Notes: a model not told the origin generated them from the sequence alone. A stretch of DNA of 64,000 nt from Paraburkholderia caffeinilytica (GCF_003368325.1 NZ_CP031467.1:1426001-1490000), one strand, 5' to 3'. Shown: positions 28,797-38,781, counted from the first letter of the stretch. Numbers and translations are program-made.

Positions 28797-30548
28797 TCAA
28801 CTCTTCTCGTCAAGCCGTTCCTCTTTATAGCGGCTCTCCATTTCATGTAACCGGGCGTCGACGGTCGCGAGATCGTAGTAGCCGATCGTCTTCAGATCCC
28901 GCGCTTCCTTCAGTTGCCGGATGGCCGACGGCCACGCCCCCTCGAGCGCGAATTTTTCGGCCAGCGCCCGATGCTGCGTCAATGCATCGCCGCTGCCTGC
29001 GCTTGCCTGCGCGAGATACATCCACCAGGCGGGCTGATCGGGTTGCGCACGCGTTTCCTTCAGGGCCAAAGCCTGCGCGCCGGCAAATCGTTTCAAGTTC
29101 AGCAAGGTCTGGATATGCATGTCGATCGCGGCGTTCGACTGCGGCCAGCGCTTCTGCGCGAACTCGGCCAGACGCGCCGCCTCGTCATCACGCCCGGCGC
29201 GGCGCGCGATATCGGCTGCCAGCACGTCGAGGCTCGGCGAACTGCGCATGGGCTCGCCCTCCCCGCGTTCGCTCGTGGCAAATGCGGCACGCGACGAAGC
29301 CAGCGACGCGGTCGCATCGTCATAACGCTCGAGCAGCATCTGCCCATACGCGATCCCGTACCAGTTCGCGGCGATGTTCACTGCGGTGCGGTCCTCGATT
29401 TCGGAGCGCAGGCGCGAAATCTCGTCCGCGTATTCGCTGCGCGAGCGATCCTGCAGCAAGCGCGCCCGAGCCCGCACGAAACCGTACTCGGACGTCTGGT
29501 GCGGTTGCCGGTAAGGCGCGCGGCGCGCCCGGTCCTCCATGTCGGCAATCCGTTCGCCCGTCAACGGGTGGGTGCGCGCGTAGGCCGGTATGCCCGTGTC
29601 GCTCATCGCCGCGCGATCGAGACGGCCGAAAAATGTCGTCATGGCATAAGGGTCGTAGCCGGCGCCGGCCAGCAGCAGAAAGCCGACGCGGTCCGCTTCA
29701 TGCTCGGCGGAGCGCGAGAAACGCAACTGGTTGTCGACTGCATAAGCCTGGCCGCCAATCGCAATCGCGCTGCCGAGGTCGCCGCTGTGCGCGAGCACGC
29801 CCGCCAGAATGCCGAACAACAGGCCGGCGAGCGCGGCATAGCCGCCGCGCTCGCCGGTGGTGATCATCCGCGAAATGTGCCGTTGCAAGACGTGCCCCAT
29901 CTCGTGGCCGAGCACGGAGGCGAGTTCGGACTCGGTTTGCGTCGTCACGATCAAGCCGGTGTTCACGCCGATAAAACCGCCCGGCAGCGAGAAGGCGTTG
30001 ATTTGCGTGTCACGGACCGCGAACAGCTCGAAGTCCGGACGATAGCCGCCGATGTAGAGCGCGTTCGCCGCCGCGGAGAGTTTCGCGGCGACCGAGTTCA
30101 GGTAGTCGCGCACGAGCCAGTCGTCGAGATAGTCGGGGTCGCGGCGCAACTCGCGCATCACGCGTTCGCCGAGCTTGCGCTCGGCTTGTGGCGTCAGCGA
30201 GCCGGAGCCGCCGTTGCCGAGGTCGGGCAGTTGCTGCGTGACGATCGGGGCGCGCCAGCCGGTGGCCGTGCCCGCGTTGCCGGAGAAGCGGCTCTGCGCG
30301 CCGCCATAAACGCCAAATACGCCTTGGGCGATGTCTGACGGCACGATGGGGTCAGCGAAAGTGTCGGCCGGGCCGCTTACCAAAGGCGGTTCCGTGGGCT
30401 GGATGTTGAGCGCGACGATTGTGCTTGTGCTTGTGCTTGTGCTTGTGCTCGTGCCCGTGTTCGACACACCGCGCGATTGCGCGTACGCGCCCGGCGGCAC
30501 CGCGAGCGCGACAGCCAACAACGCAGCAAGAACCCGTTTCGAACGCAT
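28797..30548 (-). CDS. BepA-like M48 metalloprotease with TPR region
   Basis: This 583-residue periplasmic zinc protease has a signal peptide at 1-23. A Thr/Ser repeat follows at 33-43, encoded by a hexanucleotide repeat. The M48 domain has HEMGH (His215, Glu216, His219) and the EHEAD motif near 282-286 with the third ligand. The C-terminal half is helical and TPR-like (ANWYGIAYGQML, ALKETRAQPDQPAWWMYLAQAS). BepA/YfgC proteins help assemble or degrade outer-membrane proteins such as LptD. The start at 30548 gives a proper signal peptide; the open frame to 30611 does not. Confidence 0.88.
   Translation of the reverse strand: MRSKRVLAALLAVALAVPPGAYAQSRGVSNTGTSTSTSTSTSTIVALNIQPTEPPLVSGPADTFADPIVPSDIAQGVFGVYGGAQSRFSGNAGTATGWRAPIVTQQLPDLGNGGSGSLTPQAERKLGERVMRELRRDPDYLDDWLVRDYLNSVAAKLSAAANALYIGGYRPDFELFAVRDTQINAFSLPGGFIGVNTGLIVTTQTESELASVLGHEMGHVLQRHISRMITTGERGGYAALAGLLFGILAGVLAHSGDLGSAIAIGGQAYAVDNQLRFSRSAEHEADRVGFLLLAGAGYDPYAMTTFFGRLDRAAMSDTGIPAYARTHPLTGERIADMEDRARRAPYRQPHQTSEYGFVRARARLLQDRSRSEYADEISRLRSEIEDRTAVNIAANWYGIAYGQMLLERYDDATASLASSRAAFATSERGEGEPMRSSPSLDVLAADIARRAGRDDEAARLAEFAQKRWPQSNAAIDMHIQTLLNLKRFAGAQALALKETRAQPDQPAWWMYLAQASAGSGDALTQHRALAEKFALEGAWPSAIRQLKEARDLKTIGYYDLATVDARLHEMESRYKEERLDEKS
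30421..30456 (+). repeat. In-frame hexanucleotide repeat within the M48 protease gene
   Basis: Four perfect GTGCTT units are followed by GTGCTC and GTGCCC. On the minus strand they encode alternating Thr-Ser just after the signal peptide. Changes in copy number would not shift the frame but would vary tether length. Confidence 0.9.
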
Positions 30549-30682
30549 CGCGAGGTCGATATGACGAAGTCGAAAATCGACGCCCGCCGCTCGGACTAAG
30601 ATAGCGGGCATGGGGCAATTGTAATCATCTCAACCGGCCCAATCACGCTGCTATGATAGGCGCCCTCTGAAGGAGCCCAACC

Positions 30683-31159
30683 ATGCCCGAACTCACTCAT
30701 TTCGACGCTGCCGGCCAGGCCCATATGGTGGACGTCGGCGGCAAGCAGGAGACCAGGCGCGTCGCCATCGCGCGGGGCTCGATTCGCATGCTGCCGGAGA
30801 CGTTCGCGCTGATCCGCGACGGCAACGCCAGGAAAGGCGACGTGATCGGAATTGCGCGCATCGCCGCGATTCAAGGCTCGAAGCGCACCGCCGATCTGAT
30901 CCCGCTATGTCACCCGCTCGCGCTGACCCGCGTGAAGGTCGATTTCGAACTCGATGAAACGTTGCCCGGCGTACATTGCACGGTGCAAGTGGAAACGCTG
31001 GGACGCACGGGCGTGGAGATGGAAGCGCTAACCGCCGTGCAGGTCGGGCTGCTGACGGTGTACGACATGTGCAAGGCGGTGGATCGCGGGATGACGATTA
31101 CCGAGGTGAAGGTGCTGGAGAAGCACGGCGGGAAGTCGGGGGATTGGGTGGCGGGTTGA
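30683..31159 (+). CDS. moaC: Cyclic pyranopterin monophosphate synthase
   Basis: This 158-residue enzyme forms cyclic pyranopterin monophosphate from 3',8-cyclo-GTP in molybdenum cofactor synthesis. Blocks are [47 protein letters not shown] and the catalytic-lysine region [19 protein letters not shown] site precedes the ATG. No other moa gene is adjacent. It diverges from the M48 protease gene across 134 bp. Confidence 0.96.
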   Translation: MPELTHFDAAGQAHMVDVGGKQETRRVAIARGSIRMLPETFALIRDGNARKGDVIGIARIAAIQGSKRTADLIPLCHPLALTRVKVDFELDETLPGVHCTVQVETLGRTGVEMEALTAVQVGLLTVYDMCKAVDRGMTITEVKVLEKHGGKSGDWVAG

Positions 31160-31188
31160 TGACAGCCAACGTCATCGCCCCGCTCCAC

Positions 31189-31223
31189 AGCTACAGCTAC
31201 AGCTACAGCTACAGCTACAGCTA
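31189..31223 (+). repeat. Hexanucleotide repeat AGCTAC, 5.8 copies
   Basis: Five perfect AGCTAC units plus AGCTA lie between the ends of the convergent genes moaC and pglL. Nothing is interrupted. The repeat could fold back weakly because AGCT is self-complementary. Confidence 0.93.
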
Positions 31224-31246
31224 AGGATATCAAACGGCGGCGCGCC

Positions 31247-33031
31247 TCAATCGTCGTCGCTGTCGTCGTCCTGATTGATGTCGCCTGGCGGCATGCCATA
31301 CCGCTTGAGCAGTTCCGCCTTGAAACCGGCCAGCGTCTTTTGCTCGTCGCACAGCTCGTACACATAGGCCAGCTGCGACGGCCAGTCCTTCAACTCCTGG
31401 GCAAAAATCTTCAGGCGCTCGACGGTGTCGAACGCCCCCGCCGCATCCCCGCTCAGCGCCTGCAGGACCGCATACCGGCGCAGCACGGTTTCGCCCGGCA
31501 GCAGCGCGATTGCCTGCTTGTGCATGGCGAGCTTGTGTTGCAGGTTCATCGAATTCATGGGCTCCAACGTCGCAAGGCCATACTCGCCCCACGCCCGGAA
31601 CAGAAACGACGGATCCGCGCGGTACTGCTCGGCAGGCCGCGAACCGTAATACAGCACCTCGGCGCGAGTGTAGTCCTTGAACACGGGATACAACGCAGCC
31701 AGCCCGCCGACCACCACCACCACGAACGCGCCGAATGACACGCGGCCAGGCACGAGGCGCAGCGGCCGTGTCTCGAGCAATCCGAACACGAACATCGCCG
31801 GCAGCAGGAAGAACATGTACTGCTGCGGATATTCGACCAGCGCGTGCATGACCAGCACGCCGATCAGCGCGATGCCGAACACGCGCGCCGCGCTCTGCGG
31901 CGCGCGGACCACGCGCACCAGCCACGTGATCAGGCCGAACAGCACGATCGCGAGGCCAATCAAGCCCGTCTTCGCGAGCAGGTCGATGAAGATGTCGTGC
32001 GAGTTGTTGGCGATCTCGACGCCGCCCAGCGACTTCACATATTCGAACTGATAGCTCGGAAACTCGCCCCAGCCGACACCCAGCAGCGGATGCGCCTTGA
32101 ACATCGTCCAGCCGTACTTCCAGAGCGCGAGGCGCGGCGCGATCTGGCCGGCGTCCTTGAAACGCTCGGCCGCCGACTGCCCAAGCTCCAGGTGATAGTG
32201 CACATTGGCCCAGCGGATCAACGCATTGATGACGAAGAACAGCAGCGCCAACGCGACCGGGATCAGCCATTCGCGATTGCTGCGGCGGAGCAGCGGCTGA
32301 CTACGCGTCTGCGCGAAGGCCATCCAGAAACCCGCCACCACGATCACGCCCATCTGCAGCCAAGGGCCGCGCGACACGGTCAGCGCGAGTCCAATGGCGA
32401 AAATCGTCGACGCGAGCAGCCAGATGCTGACGGCAAGGCGGCGCGTCTGCACGAGGAACAGCGCTCCCGCCATCGCAAATGCAATATAGGTGGCGAGGTG
32501 GTTCGCCTGCGCCATATTGCCGAACGGCCGACGCTCGACGGTCACGTTGTAGGCGACGACCAGCGGCGACACGCGCGTCTCGAGGTGAAACAGCTGGATC
32601 ACCTGGCAAAACACCGCAAACAGACCGCCGACGATCAACGCCCCGGCTGCCCAGCGCAGCGCTGTTTCGTTCAGCTTGGCGCGTGTGAAACCGTAGCCGG
32701 CATGCGTCGCCATGAATGCGGCAAGCAGGTAGCCGCCGCCGAGCCAGTTCATCGACGGCTGCGAGACCGGCAGCAGCACCGACTGCGCCACCAGCACCAA
32801 TCCGAATAGCAACGGCACCAGCGCGACCACGGGCGAAGCAAACGTCACGCTCGGGCTCGCCGTCCACACCAGCAGCACGACGCCCGCGCCCGTCAGCAGA
32901 TACAGCGCGAGCGCCGTGAATTCAGCGTAGAAGGTTGGAATCGGATACGTGTGATTGGCGACTGCGTAAGGCAGCACCAACGCGAGAGCCAACAGGATGA
33001 GAGACAGATAGCGCGCAAATGGGGTGGGCAT
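31247..33031 (-). CDS. pglL: PglL-type O-oligosaccharyltransferase (Wzy/WaaL superfamily)
   Basis: This 594-residue polytopic inner-membrane enzyme has about 11 membrane segments. Conserved blocks are RRPFGNMAQANHLATY (residues 168-182), HPLLGVGWGEFPSYQF (314-329) and ANNSHDIFIDLLAKTG with the conserved His345. A soluble C-terminal region follows, ending in an acidic tail. PglL moves lipid-linked glycans onto Ser/Thr of periplasmic proteins, including pilins. It lies 136 bp downstream of the type IV pilin gene on the same strand, the standard neighbour. I start at 33031 (MPTPFARY); the frame is open to 33142. Confidence 0.88.
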   Translation of the reverse strand: MPTPFARYLSLILLALALVLPYAVANHTYPIPTFYAEFTALALYLLTGAGVVLLVWTASPSVTFASPVVALVPLLFGLVLVAQSVLLPVSQPSMNWLGGGYLLAAFMATHAGYGFTRAKLNETALRWAAGALIVGGLFAVFCQVIQLFHLETRVSPLVVAYNVTVERRPFGNMAQANHLATYIAFAMAGALFLVQTRRLAVSIWLLASTIFAIGLALTVSRGPWLQMGVIVVAGFWMAFAQTRSQPLLRRSNREWLIPVALALLFFVINALIRWANVHYHLELGQSAAERFKDAGQIAPRLALWKYGWTMFKAHPLLGVGWGEFPSYQFEYVKSLGGVEIANNSHDIFIDLLAKTGLIGLAIVLFGLITWLVRVVRAPQSAARVFGIALIGVLVMHALVEYPQQYMFFLLPAMFVFGLLETRPLRLVPGRVSFGAFVVVVVGGLAALYPVFKDYTRAEVLYYGSRPAEQYRADPSFLFRAWGEYGLATLEPMNSMNLQHKLAMHKQAIALLPGETVLRRYAVLQALSGDAAGAFDTVERLKIFAQELKDWPSQLAYVYELCDEQKTLAGFKAELLKRYGMPPGDINQDDDSDDD

Positions 33032-33167
33032 CGAGTAACCGGAGGGCGTCAGCAACCGGCGCACTATACAAAAAAATTCTCCTGCTGTGCGCCGGCTGGG
33101 CTGAAATATCCCGAAAATCAGCCCTTTACGTTCGGATAACAACTCTCCCTATCTTTCGCCCCATTGC

Positions 33168-33803
33168 TTACGCACGACACTCCGGCGGCGCGAGATTCGA
33201 CGGCAAGGAAGGCGCATCGGCCGGTGCGGGCCCTGCACCTGGCGCGGGCAACGAAGAGGCCGTTTTGCCGCCGGTGAAACATTCCCAGGTGACCGCGCCC
33301 GCCTGCACGACACCCTTGCTCAACGAAATGCGCGCAGTCGGTGCGTCGGCATTGTCCGGCACCGAAGGCACCAGGGTCAGCGTGTTCGACCCGGCCGGCG
33401 CGACGCGTGTCGTGAAGGCGACGGTAATCTGACCGGTGTCGTCGTCGACGTGCACGGATTCGACGTTGCGGGTGGCAGGCGGCGACGCATAACCGCCACC
33501 GAACGCATTGCCGCTCGCGGCGTTTTCGGACACCGCGAGCCGCGCGGATGCGGCCAGCGAGAGACCCTCGCCGACGCGGCTGCGGGCCAGATAATCCTGA
33601 TACGCCGGAATCGCATAGGCCGCGATCACGCCGACAATCGCCAGCACGATCATCAGCTCGATCAGTGTAAAGCCGGAACCGAAACCGGAACCGAAACGGC
33701 GGCAGGCGCGTGCGAACGGCACGGTCCAGCGCGCCCGTTCGAACGCGCTCCGCGGTGAAAGCGTGGACTGTGAATAAGGGGAGTACGGCAAAGTGACGGT
33801 CAT
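33168..33803 (-). CDS. pilA: Type IV major pilin
   Basis: This 211-residue prepilin has the N-methylated helix start at Phe45 ([22 protein letters not shown], given in two overlapping motifs FTLIELMIV and [12 protein letters not shown]), with Glu49 as mature Glu5. It has a globular domain and two Cys (in WECF and PPECRA) for the C-terminal loop. The leader is unusually long, 44 residues if the ATG at 33803 is used; that ATG has CAGGAG upstream. A GTG giving an 18-residue leader has no ribosome site. The cleavage motif is duplicated (GSGFGSGF). pglL downstream suggests the pilin is glycosylated. Confidence 0.88.
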   Translation of the reverse strand: MTVTLPYSPYSQSTLSPRSAFERARWTVPFARACRRFGSGFGSGFTLIELMIVLAIVGVIAAYAIPAYQDYLARSRVGEGLSLAASARLAVSENAASGNAFGGGYASPPATRNVESVHVDDDTGQITVAFTTRVAPAGSNTLTLVPSVPDNADAPTARISLSKGVVQAGAVTWECFTGGKTASSLPAPGAGPAPADAPSLPSNLAPPECRA

Positions 33804-33821
33804 CGGCAGGCTCCTGAAACG

Positions 33822-33857
33822 AAAAACGCCTGCCCCTCGAATCGGGGACAGGCGTTT
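33822..33857 (-). terminator. Terminator-like hairpin in front of pilA
   Basis: Read on the minus strand, AACGCCTG-TCCCC pairs with GGGG-CAGGCGTT around a short loop and is followed by five T residues. It lies between the terC stop (34062) and the pilA start (33803), ending 18 nt before the pilA ATG and just upstream of its ribosome site. It may end terC transcription. Because it is so close to pilA it could instead be a leader attenuator or a 5' stabiliser. Confidence 0.8.
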
Positions 33858-33992
33858 CAATCGTAACCAGCGGCGCGCGTTCGACACAGTCAGCCGAATG
33901 GCTAACGTAGCGCCGACGCGGCGGTGCTCAGGTCAGTCCAAGTCAGCTCAGGTCGGCGTGCGGCACGCATTGCGCTGGATCGCTGATGCCGT

Positions 33993-34010
33993 GGTTCAGG
34001 TTCAGGTTCA
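33993..34010 (+). repeat. Hexanucleotide repeat GGTTCA, 3 copies
   Basis: Three perfect GGTTCA units lie in the terC-pilA intergenic region. Nearby, GCTCAGGTC occurs twice (about 33927 and 33946), a short direct repeat. Neither matches a known operator. Confidence 0.8.
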
Positions 34011-34061
34011 GCCCGCCACGCGGCCCGTGCCGCGACGCTCGACCGAAACCCGGATTCTGCG

Positions 34062-34766
34062 TCAAGCCGCCGCACGATGCGCGTTGCGGCGCTTGAGCAG
34101 ATAACCGAGGATCACGACGAACAACGCACCGGCGATGCTCGTGCCGTACTCGGCCACCGGCGTATCGAGGATCGGCCACCGGTCGCCAGCGGGATCATTG
34201 ATGATCAGGCCACCCGCAATCCAGCCGAGAAGCGCGGCACCGAACGTAATGATGACCGGAAAGCGGTCGAGCAGCTTCAGCACCAGCTGGCTGCCCCACA
34301 CGATCAGCGGAATGCTCACCACCAGACCGAAAATCACCAGCGCCAGGCGATGCTCGGGGTCGGCCGCCTCCGCCGCGCCGGCAATCGCGATCACATTGTC
34401 GAGACTCATCACCGCGTCCGCGACGATGATGGTCTTGATCGCCGATATCAGCTTGTCGGCCGGCTTGACGTTCTCGTGGATGTCATGCGCAGGCGCCATC
34501 AGACGCACGCCGATCCACAGCAGCAACAGGCCGCCGGTGAACTTCAGCAACGGCACGTCGAGCAGCGCCACGGCAAACGCAATCAGCGCGATGCGCAGTG
34601 CGATGGCGCCGGCCGTGCCCCACAGCACGCCTTTCGTACGCTGCGCAGGCGGCAGGTTGCGGCAGGCAAGCGCGATCACGACCGCATTGTCGCCACCCAG
34701 CAGGATGTCGATGACGATGATCTGAATGACTGCGCCCCAATGGAGCGTGGCGAAAAACTCGAGCAT
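34062..34766 (-). CDS. TerC-family membrane protein (YjbE type)
   Basis: This 234-residue integral membrane protein has seven predicted helices. The TerC family acidic motifs are present: LLGGDNAVVIAL in TM2 and VMSLDNVIAI in the middle. TerC proteins are linked to tellurite resistance, metal-ion export and metalation of secreted proteins. The start at 34766 (MLEFFATLHWG) is the family start; the open frame to 34826 overlaps the sucD terminator. Confidence 0.88.
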   Translation of the reverse strand: MLEFFATLHWGAVIQIIVIDILLGGDNAVVIALACRNLPPAQRTKGVLWGTAGAIALRIALIAFAVALLDVPLLKFTGGLLLLWIGVRLMAPAHDIHENVKPADKLISAIKTIIVADAVMSLDNVIAIAGAAEAADPEHRLALVIFGLVVSIPLIVWGSQLVLKLLDRFPVIITFGAALLGWIAGGLIINDPAGDRWPILDTPVAEYGTSIAGALFVVILGYLLKRRNAHRAAA

Positions 34767-34804
34767 GAGTAAAAGAATAAGAAGGAATCGGACGCGCGGG
34801 CAAT

Positions 34805-34840
34805 AAAAAAGCGGAGGAGTTTGCACTCCCCCGCTTTTTA
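34805..34840 (-). terminator. Rho-independent terminator after sucD
   Basis: A 10-bp stem with one mismatch (arms 34811-34820 and 34825-34834) is flanked by six A on the left and five T on the right, so it could work in both directions. It lies 72 bp past the sucD stop codon. Confidence 0.88.
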
Positions 34841-34911
34841 CGACTTCCCGCTCACGAAAGGGTTTCGTAAGCGTATCAAAAACGCGCCGTGACTGCGCGC
34901 GAATTTCGTTT

Positions 34912-35793
34912 TTACAGCATCGCCTTCAGAAGACGCGCCATTTCCGACGGGTTCTTCGTGACCTTGATGCCGCAGGCTTCCATGATTTCCAGCTTGGCTT
35001 CAGCCGTGTCCGCACCGCCCGAGATCAGCGCGCCGGCGTGGCCCATGCGCTTGCCCGGAGGCGCCGTGACGCCGGCGATGAAGCCGACCACCGGCTTCTT
35101 CATGTTGTCCTTGATCCACTCAGCGGCATTCGCTTCGTCCGGACCGCCGATCTCGCCGATCATGATGACGGCGTCCGTTTCCGGATCGTCGTTGAACATC
35201 TTCATCACGTCGATGTGCTTCAGACCGTTGATCGGGTCGCCGCCGATACCGACTGCCGACGACTGGCCGAGGCCGATCGCCGTCAATTGACCGACTGCTT
35301 CGTACGTCAGCGTGCCCGAACGCGACACGACGCCGATGCGGCCCTTGCGGTGAATGTGACCCGGCATGATGCCGATCTTCAGTTCGTCCGGCGTGATCGT
35401 GCCCGGGCAGTTCGGTCCGAGCAGCAGCGTCTTGCTGTTCTTGGCGCGCATGCGTGCCTTGAGCTCGATCATGTCACGGACAGGAATGCCTTCCGTGATA
35501 CAGATCGCCAGATCCAGATCGGCTTCCACCGCTTCCCAGATCGCAGCAGCAGCGCCTGCCGGCGGAACGTAAATCACCGACACGGTCGCGCCCGTTTCAG
35601 CCTTGGCTTCAGCGACGCTAGCGTAGATAGGAATGCCTTCGAAATCTTCGCCGGCCTTCTTCGGGTTCACGCCTGCAACGTACGCTTCGCGGCCGTTTGC
35701 ATATTCACGGCAAGCACGCGTGTGGAACTGACCGGTCTTGCCGGTAATGCCCTGCGTGATGACCTTGGTGTCTTTGTTAATCAGAATCGACAT
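34912..35793 (-). CDS. sucD: Succinyl-CoA synthetase alpha subunit
   Basis: This 293-residue subunit binds CoA and carries the phosphohistidine in the TCA-cycle step succinyl-CoA + ADP (or GDP) + Pi to succinate. The phospho-His is His252 in RMGHAGALISGG. Blocks include ITGKTGQFHT, ITEGIPVRDM, LLGPNCPGTI and GGDPING. It follows sucC by 166 bp and forms the enzyme with it. Confidence 0.96.
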   Translation of the reverse strand: MSILINKDTKVITQGITGKTGQFHTRACREYANGREAYVAGVNPKKAGEDFEGIPIYASVAEAKAETGATVSVIYVPPAGAAAAIWEAVEADLDLAICITEGIPVRDMIELKARMRAKNSKTLLLGPNCPGTITPDELKIGIMPGHIHRKGRIGVVSRSGTLTYEAVGQLTAIGLGQSSAVGIGGDPINGLKHIDVMKMFNDDPETDAVIMIGEIGGPDEANAAEWIKDNMKKPVVGFIAGVTAPPGKRMGHAGALISGGADTAEAKLEIMEACGIKVTKNPSEMARLLKAML

Positions 35794-35959
35794 GTATTGA
35801 CCTCTGTTCGTTTGGCGCCGCGTGGTGGCGCCGCGAGGCAGGATGTTCTCCGCCCGCGTCGCTCACGCGCCGCCATTCGTAATCCTGGTTATCCTGGCAG
35901 GAGCGCCTAAAAACAGCGCCCTGCAACAGCCGCCTGGAAATCGCTTGGCTCAGTCTGGC

Positions 35960-37129
35960 TTACGCCTTGCCCGAAGCGGCCGCGACGACCTTCTGAGCCG
36001 CTTCTTCCATGCTGTCTGCCGCAATGATCGGCAGGCCGGATTCAGCGAGCATCTTCTTGCCCAGGTCTTCGTTCGTGCCCTTCATGCGAACCACGAGCGG
36101 CACCTTCAGCGACACGGCCTTCGACGCCGCGATCACGCCTTCCGCGATCACGTCGCAGCGCATGATGCCGCCGAAAATGTTGACCAGAATCGCGGTCAGG
36201 TTCGGGTTCTTCAGCATGATCTTGAACGCTTCCGTGACCTTCTCGGTCGTGGCGCCACCGCCCACGTCCAGGAAGTTCGCCGGTTCGCCGCCGAACAGCT
36301 TGATGGTGTCCATCGTTGCCATTGCGAGGCCGGCGCCGTTCACGAGGCAGCCAATGTTGCCGTCGAGCGAGATGTACGCGAGGTCGAACTTCGACGCTTC
36401 GACTTCAGCCGGATCTTCTTCGTCCAGATCGCGATACGCGACGATTTCCGGGTGACGGAACAGTGCGTTCGAATCGAAGTTGAACTTGGCGTCCAACGCG
36501 ATGACCTTGCCGTCGCCGGTCAGGATCAGCGGATTGATTTCGGCCAGCGATGCGTCGGTTTCCCAGAATGCCTTGTACAGGCCTTGCAGGATCGAGCGCG
36601 CTTGCGGCAGCGACGCGGCGGGCACGCCGATCTTCGTTGCGAGCTCGTCGGCTTCGGCGTCTTTCAGACCGGTCGACGGGTCGACGGCGATCTTGTGGAT
36701 CAGCTCAGGCGTCTTTTCCGCGACTTCTTCGACGTCCATGCCGCCTTCGCTCGATGCCATCACGACGATCTTCTGCGAAACGCGATCGATTACCAGGCCG
36801 ACATACAGTTCCTTCTTGATGTCAGCGCCTTCTTCGATCAGCAGACGATTCACCTTCTGGCCTTCCGGACCGGTCTGGTGCGTGACGAGCTGCATGCCGA
36901 GGATCTGGTTCGAGTATTCGCGAACCTGATCCAGCGACTTGGCGACTTTCACGCCGCCGCCCTTGCCACGGCCACCCGCGTGGATCTGAGCCTTCACGAC
37001 CCATACCGGGCCGCCGAGCTCTTCCGCGGCCTTGACCGCATCATCCACCGAGAAGACCGGCTTGCCGCGCGGTACCGCGACGCCGAATTTCCGCAGGATT
37101 TCCTTACCCTGGTACTCGTGAATCTTCAT
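35960..37129 (-). CDS. sucC: Succinyl-CoA synthetase beta subunit
   Basis: This 389-residue ATP-grasp subunit has [22 protein letters not shown], the [15 protein letters not shown] nucleotide loop, LEINPL-type block ([13 protein letters not shown]) and the [15 protein letters not shown] segment. It determines nucleotide use of the complex with SucD. Its ATG overlaps the stop of the upstream DUF2889 gene by 4 bp, indicating translational coupling. Confidence 0.96.
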   Translation of the reverse strand: MKIHEYQGKEILRKFGVAVPRGKPVFSVDDAVKAAEELGGPVWVVKAQIHAGGRGKGGGVKVAKSLDQVREYSNQILGMQLVTHQTGPEGQKVNRLLIEEGADIKKELYVGLVIDRVSQKIVVMASSEGGMDVEEVAEKTPELIHKIAVDPSTGLKDAEADELATKIGVPAASLPQARSILQGLYKAFWETDASLAEINPLILTGDGKVIALDAKFNFDSNALFRHPEIVAYRDLDEEDPAEVEASKFDLAYISLDGNIGCLVNGAGLAMATMDTIKLFGGEPANFLDVGGGATTEKVTEAFKIMLKNPNLTAILVNIFGGIMRCDVIAEGVIAASKAVSLKVPLVVRMKGTNEDLGKKMLAESGLPIIAADSMEEAAQKVVAAASGKA

Positions 37130-37875
37130 GCGTGATTCCCTTCAGTCTGAGAGTTGGATTGAACTTCGTTTCCGCTGCCGTCGTTCATGCCGGACGCGTT
37201 GCCGCCCTCACCTGTCTGGCGGGCTGCCCCGTCGCCTGACGAAGCCGCGCGATCCGCTGTATACGGAGCGCGGCTATACCAGCGCGGATAAAACTGTTGC
37301 ACCGCCTCGCCGTCGAAACGCAGCGCGTGGCAGCGTCCCAACTGGAATGGCGGTTTGTTGTTGGAATGCTCGTCTGTGCTGTCTTTGCTTCTGGACTGCT
37401 CGTTCCCGGAACTCGCCGCTGCGCCCGGCGTGTCGTCATTGGTGTTCCACACGTCGCCGGCGAATGCCTGGATTGCGGCAGTCGGCAAGAGCGCACACAA
37501 CTCCGTGAGATGCGTGCAGCCGGCCGTGCCGGCCAGCAAACGGGCAGCATCGCGACGGAAGTTGTGGAACAGATTGAGCCCGATGAGGGCACGGTAGGCG
37601 GGATTGCTGGCTTGGCACAAACCTGGATAGGGCACCCAGTCGGACGACGCCTCGGCGTCGACGACATTGAGCTTGCGATCGATGGTGATGCGAAGCCAGA
37701 GTTCATGGATCGGCTGACCATTGGGCCGGACGCCCGACGCAAGCACCACATCGCGCGGTTTTTCGTCGGTCAAGCACGCTTCCACATCCCACAGGCCATC
37801 GGCTCGCTCATAGGCTTCCGCTCGGATTGCGCGACGATGGCGCAACTGGCGGGATACGGGCTGGGAGAGCGGCAT
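37126..37875 (-). CDS. DUF2889 domain protein
   Basis: This 249-residue protein starts [22 protein letters not shown] and contains the DUF2889 pattern ([60 protein letters not shown]). The function is unknown. Its C-terminal third is rich in Ser, Gly and Asn and probably disordered. It overlaps sucC by 4 bp, an arrangement that suggests a role linked to TCA-cycle expression, though this is only context. Confidence 0.85.
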   Translation of the reverse strand: MPLSQPVSRQLRHRRAIRAEAYERADGLWDVEACLTDEKPRDVVLASGVRPNGQPIHELWLRITIDRKLNVVDAEASSDWVPYPGLCQASNPAYRALIGLNLFHNFRRDAARLLAGTAGCTHLTELCALLPTAAIQAFAGDVWNTNDDTPGAAASSGNEQSRSKDSTDEHSNNKPPFQLGRCHALRFDGEAVQQFYPRWYSRAPYTADRAASSGDGAARQTGEGGNASGMNDGSGNEVQSNSQTEGNHA

Positions 37876-38060
37876 GCGGGAAGGAAAGGCCGGATTGGAA
37901 AACCCACGAATTTTAGCATACTGGGTATTTGAGACAGACCGGAATGCGCAGGGCCGCCCGGCAGGCCGGTGAGCGCGGCAGACGCTATCTCAAAGTGGGA
38001 ACCGCGCAGGTATCCGGCACGAGCCGTGCGCCAAACAGGATGGCGCAGCTAGTCGCCACG

Positions 38061-38774
38061 TCACTCCTCGTCGAACCCTTTGAGGATTTTGCCGATCGTG
38101 GCGCCCGAGAATCCACGCGATGCCAGAAAGCGCGCCTGCTTGGCGCGCTCGGCCGGCGTTTCGGGAAGCCGGTCGAATTTCTTCCGCCAAACGGCTTGAG
38201 CGCGCGCCAGTTCGGTTTCGCGCAGTTGCGCACTGGCTTCTTCAACCAGCGTTTGGTCCACGGCATGTTGCTTCAATTCGCCGACGATCCGGCTCGCGCC
38301 CAACCGTGACGAGCGCCGATGGATCAGGCTTTCAGCAAACCGTGAGTCGGACAGCCAGTTTTCGGCTTCCAGCGAGTCGAGCAAGGTATCGAGCGAATCG
38401 GTTTCTTCGACGAACGGTTTCAGCTTGCGCGCCAGTTCGGAGCGGCTGTATTCACGTCGGGACAAATAGCCGAGCGCGCGTCCTTTTAACGAACGGGCCG
38501 GGCGTTGGGATTTCTTTGCGTCGTCCTGCCCCGGCTTCGCCTCGCCAGGTGTGCGACGCGAGCGGGTATAGGTGGTTTCGGTGGCTTCGGTGGCTTCGCT
38601 GGTTTCGGACGGATCCGTTGCAGGCTGCGCGGATGGATCAGACTGCGGCCGGCGACCTGCGGCGCGATCGTGCGCGTCGAACGACTCGAAGGGATCGTCA
38701 TCGCGATCACACGGGCCGTCCGTGTTGCGTCCAGCGTTAGCAGCGTTGGACAACGGCCGGCCCTTGCGTATCAC
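38061..38774 (-). CDS. recX: Recombination regulatory protein RecX
   Basis: This RecX has 237 residues if it starts at the GTG at 38774. RecX binds RecA filaments and limits RecA activity. The C-terminal 150 residues carry the RecX helical repeats (RALGYLSRREYSRSELARKL, WLSDSRFAESLIHRRSSRLG, ARFLASRGFSGATIGKIL). The N-terminal 85 residues are low-complexity, with a repetitive SEATEATETT tract. No ATG occurs in the frame before the domain. GTG at 38774, 7 nt past the recA stop, is the best candidate; an ATG at 38840 lies inside recA. Confidence 0.85.
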   Translation of the reverse strand: MIRKGRPLSNAANAGRNTDGPCDRDDDPFESFDAHDRAAGRRPQSDPSAQPATDPSETSEATEATETTYTRSRRTPGEAKPGQDDAKKSQRPARSLKGRALGYLSRREYSRSELARKLKPFVEETDSLDTLLDSLEAENWLSDSRFAESLIHRRSSRLGASRIVGELKQHAVDQTLVEEASAQLRETELARAQAVWRKKFDRLPETPAERAKQARFLASRGFSGATIGKILKGFDEE

Positions 38775-38781
38775 GTGCTGG

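Noticed and set aside
31189..31223. AGCTAC repeat as a CRISPR or attachment site
   Set aside because: It is a simple hexamer repeat with no integrase or flanking duplication.
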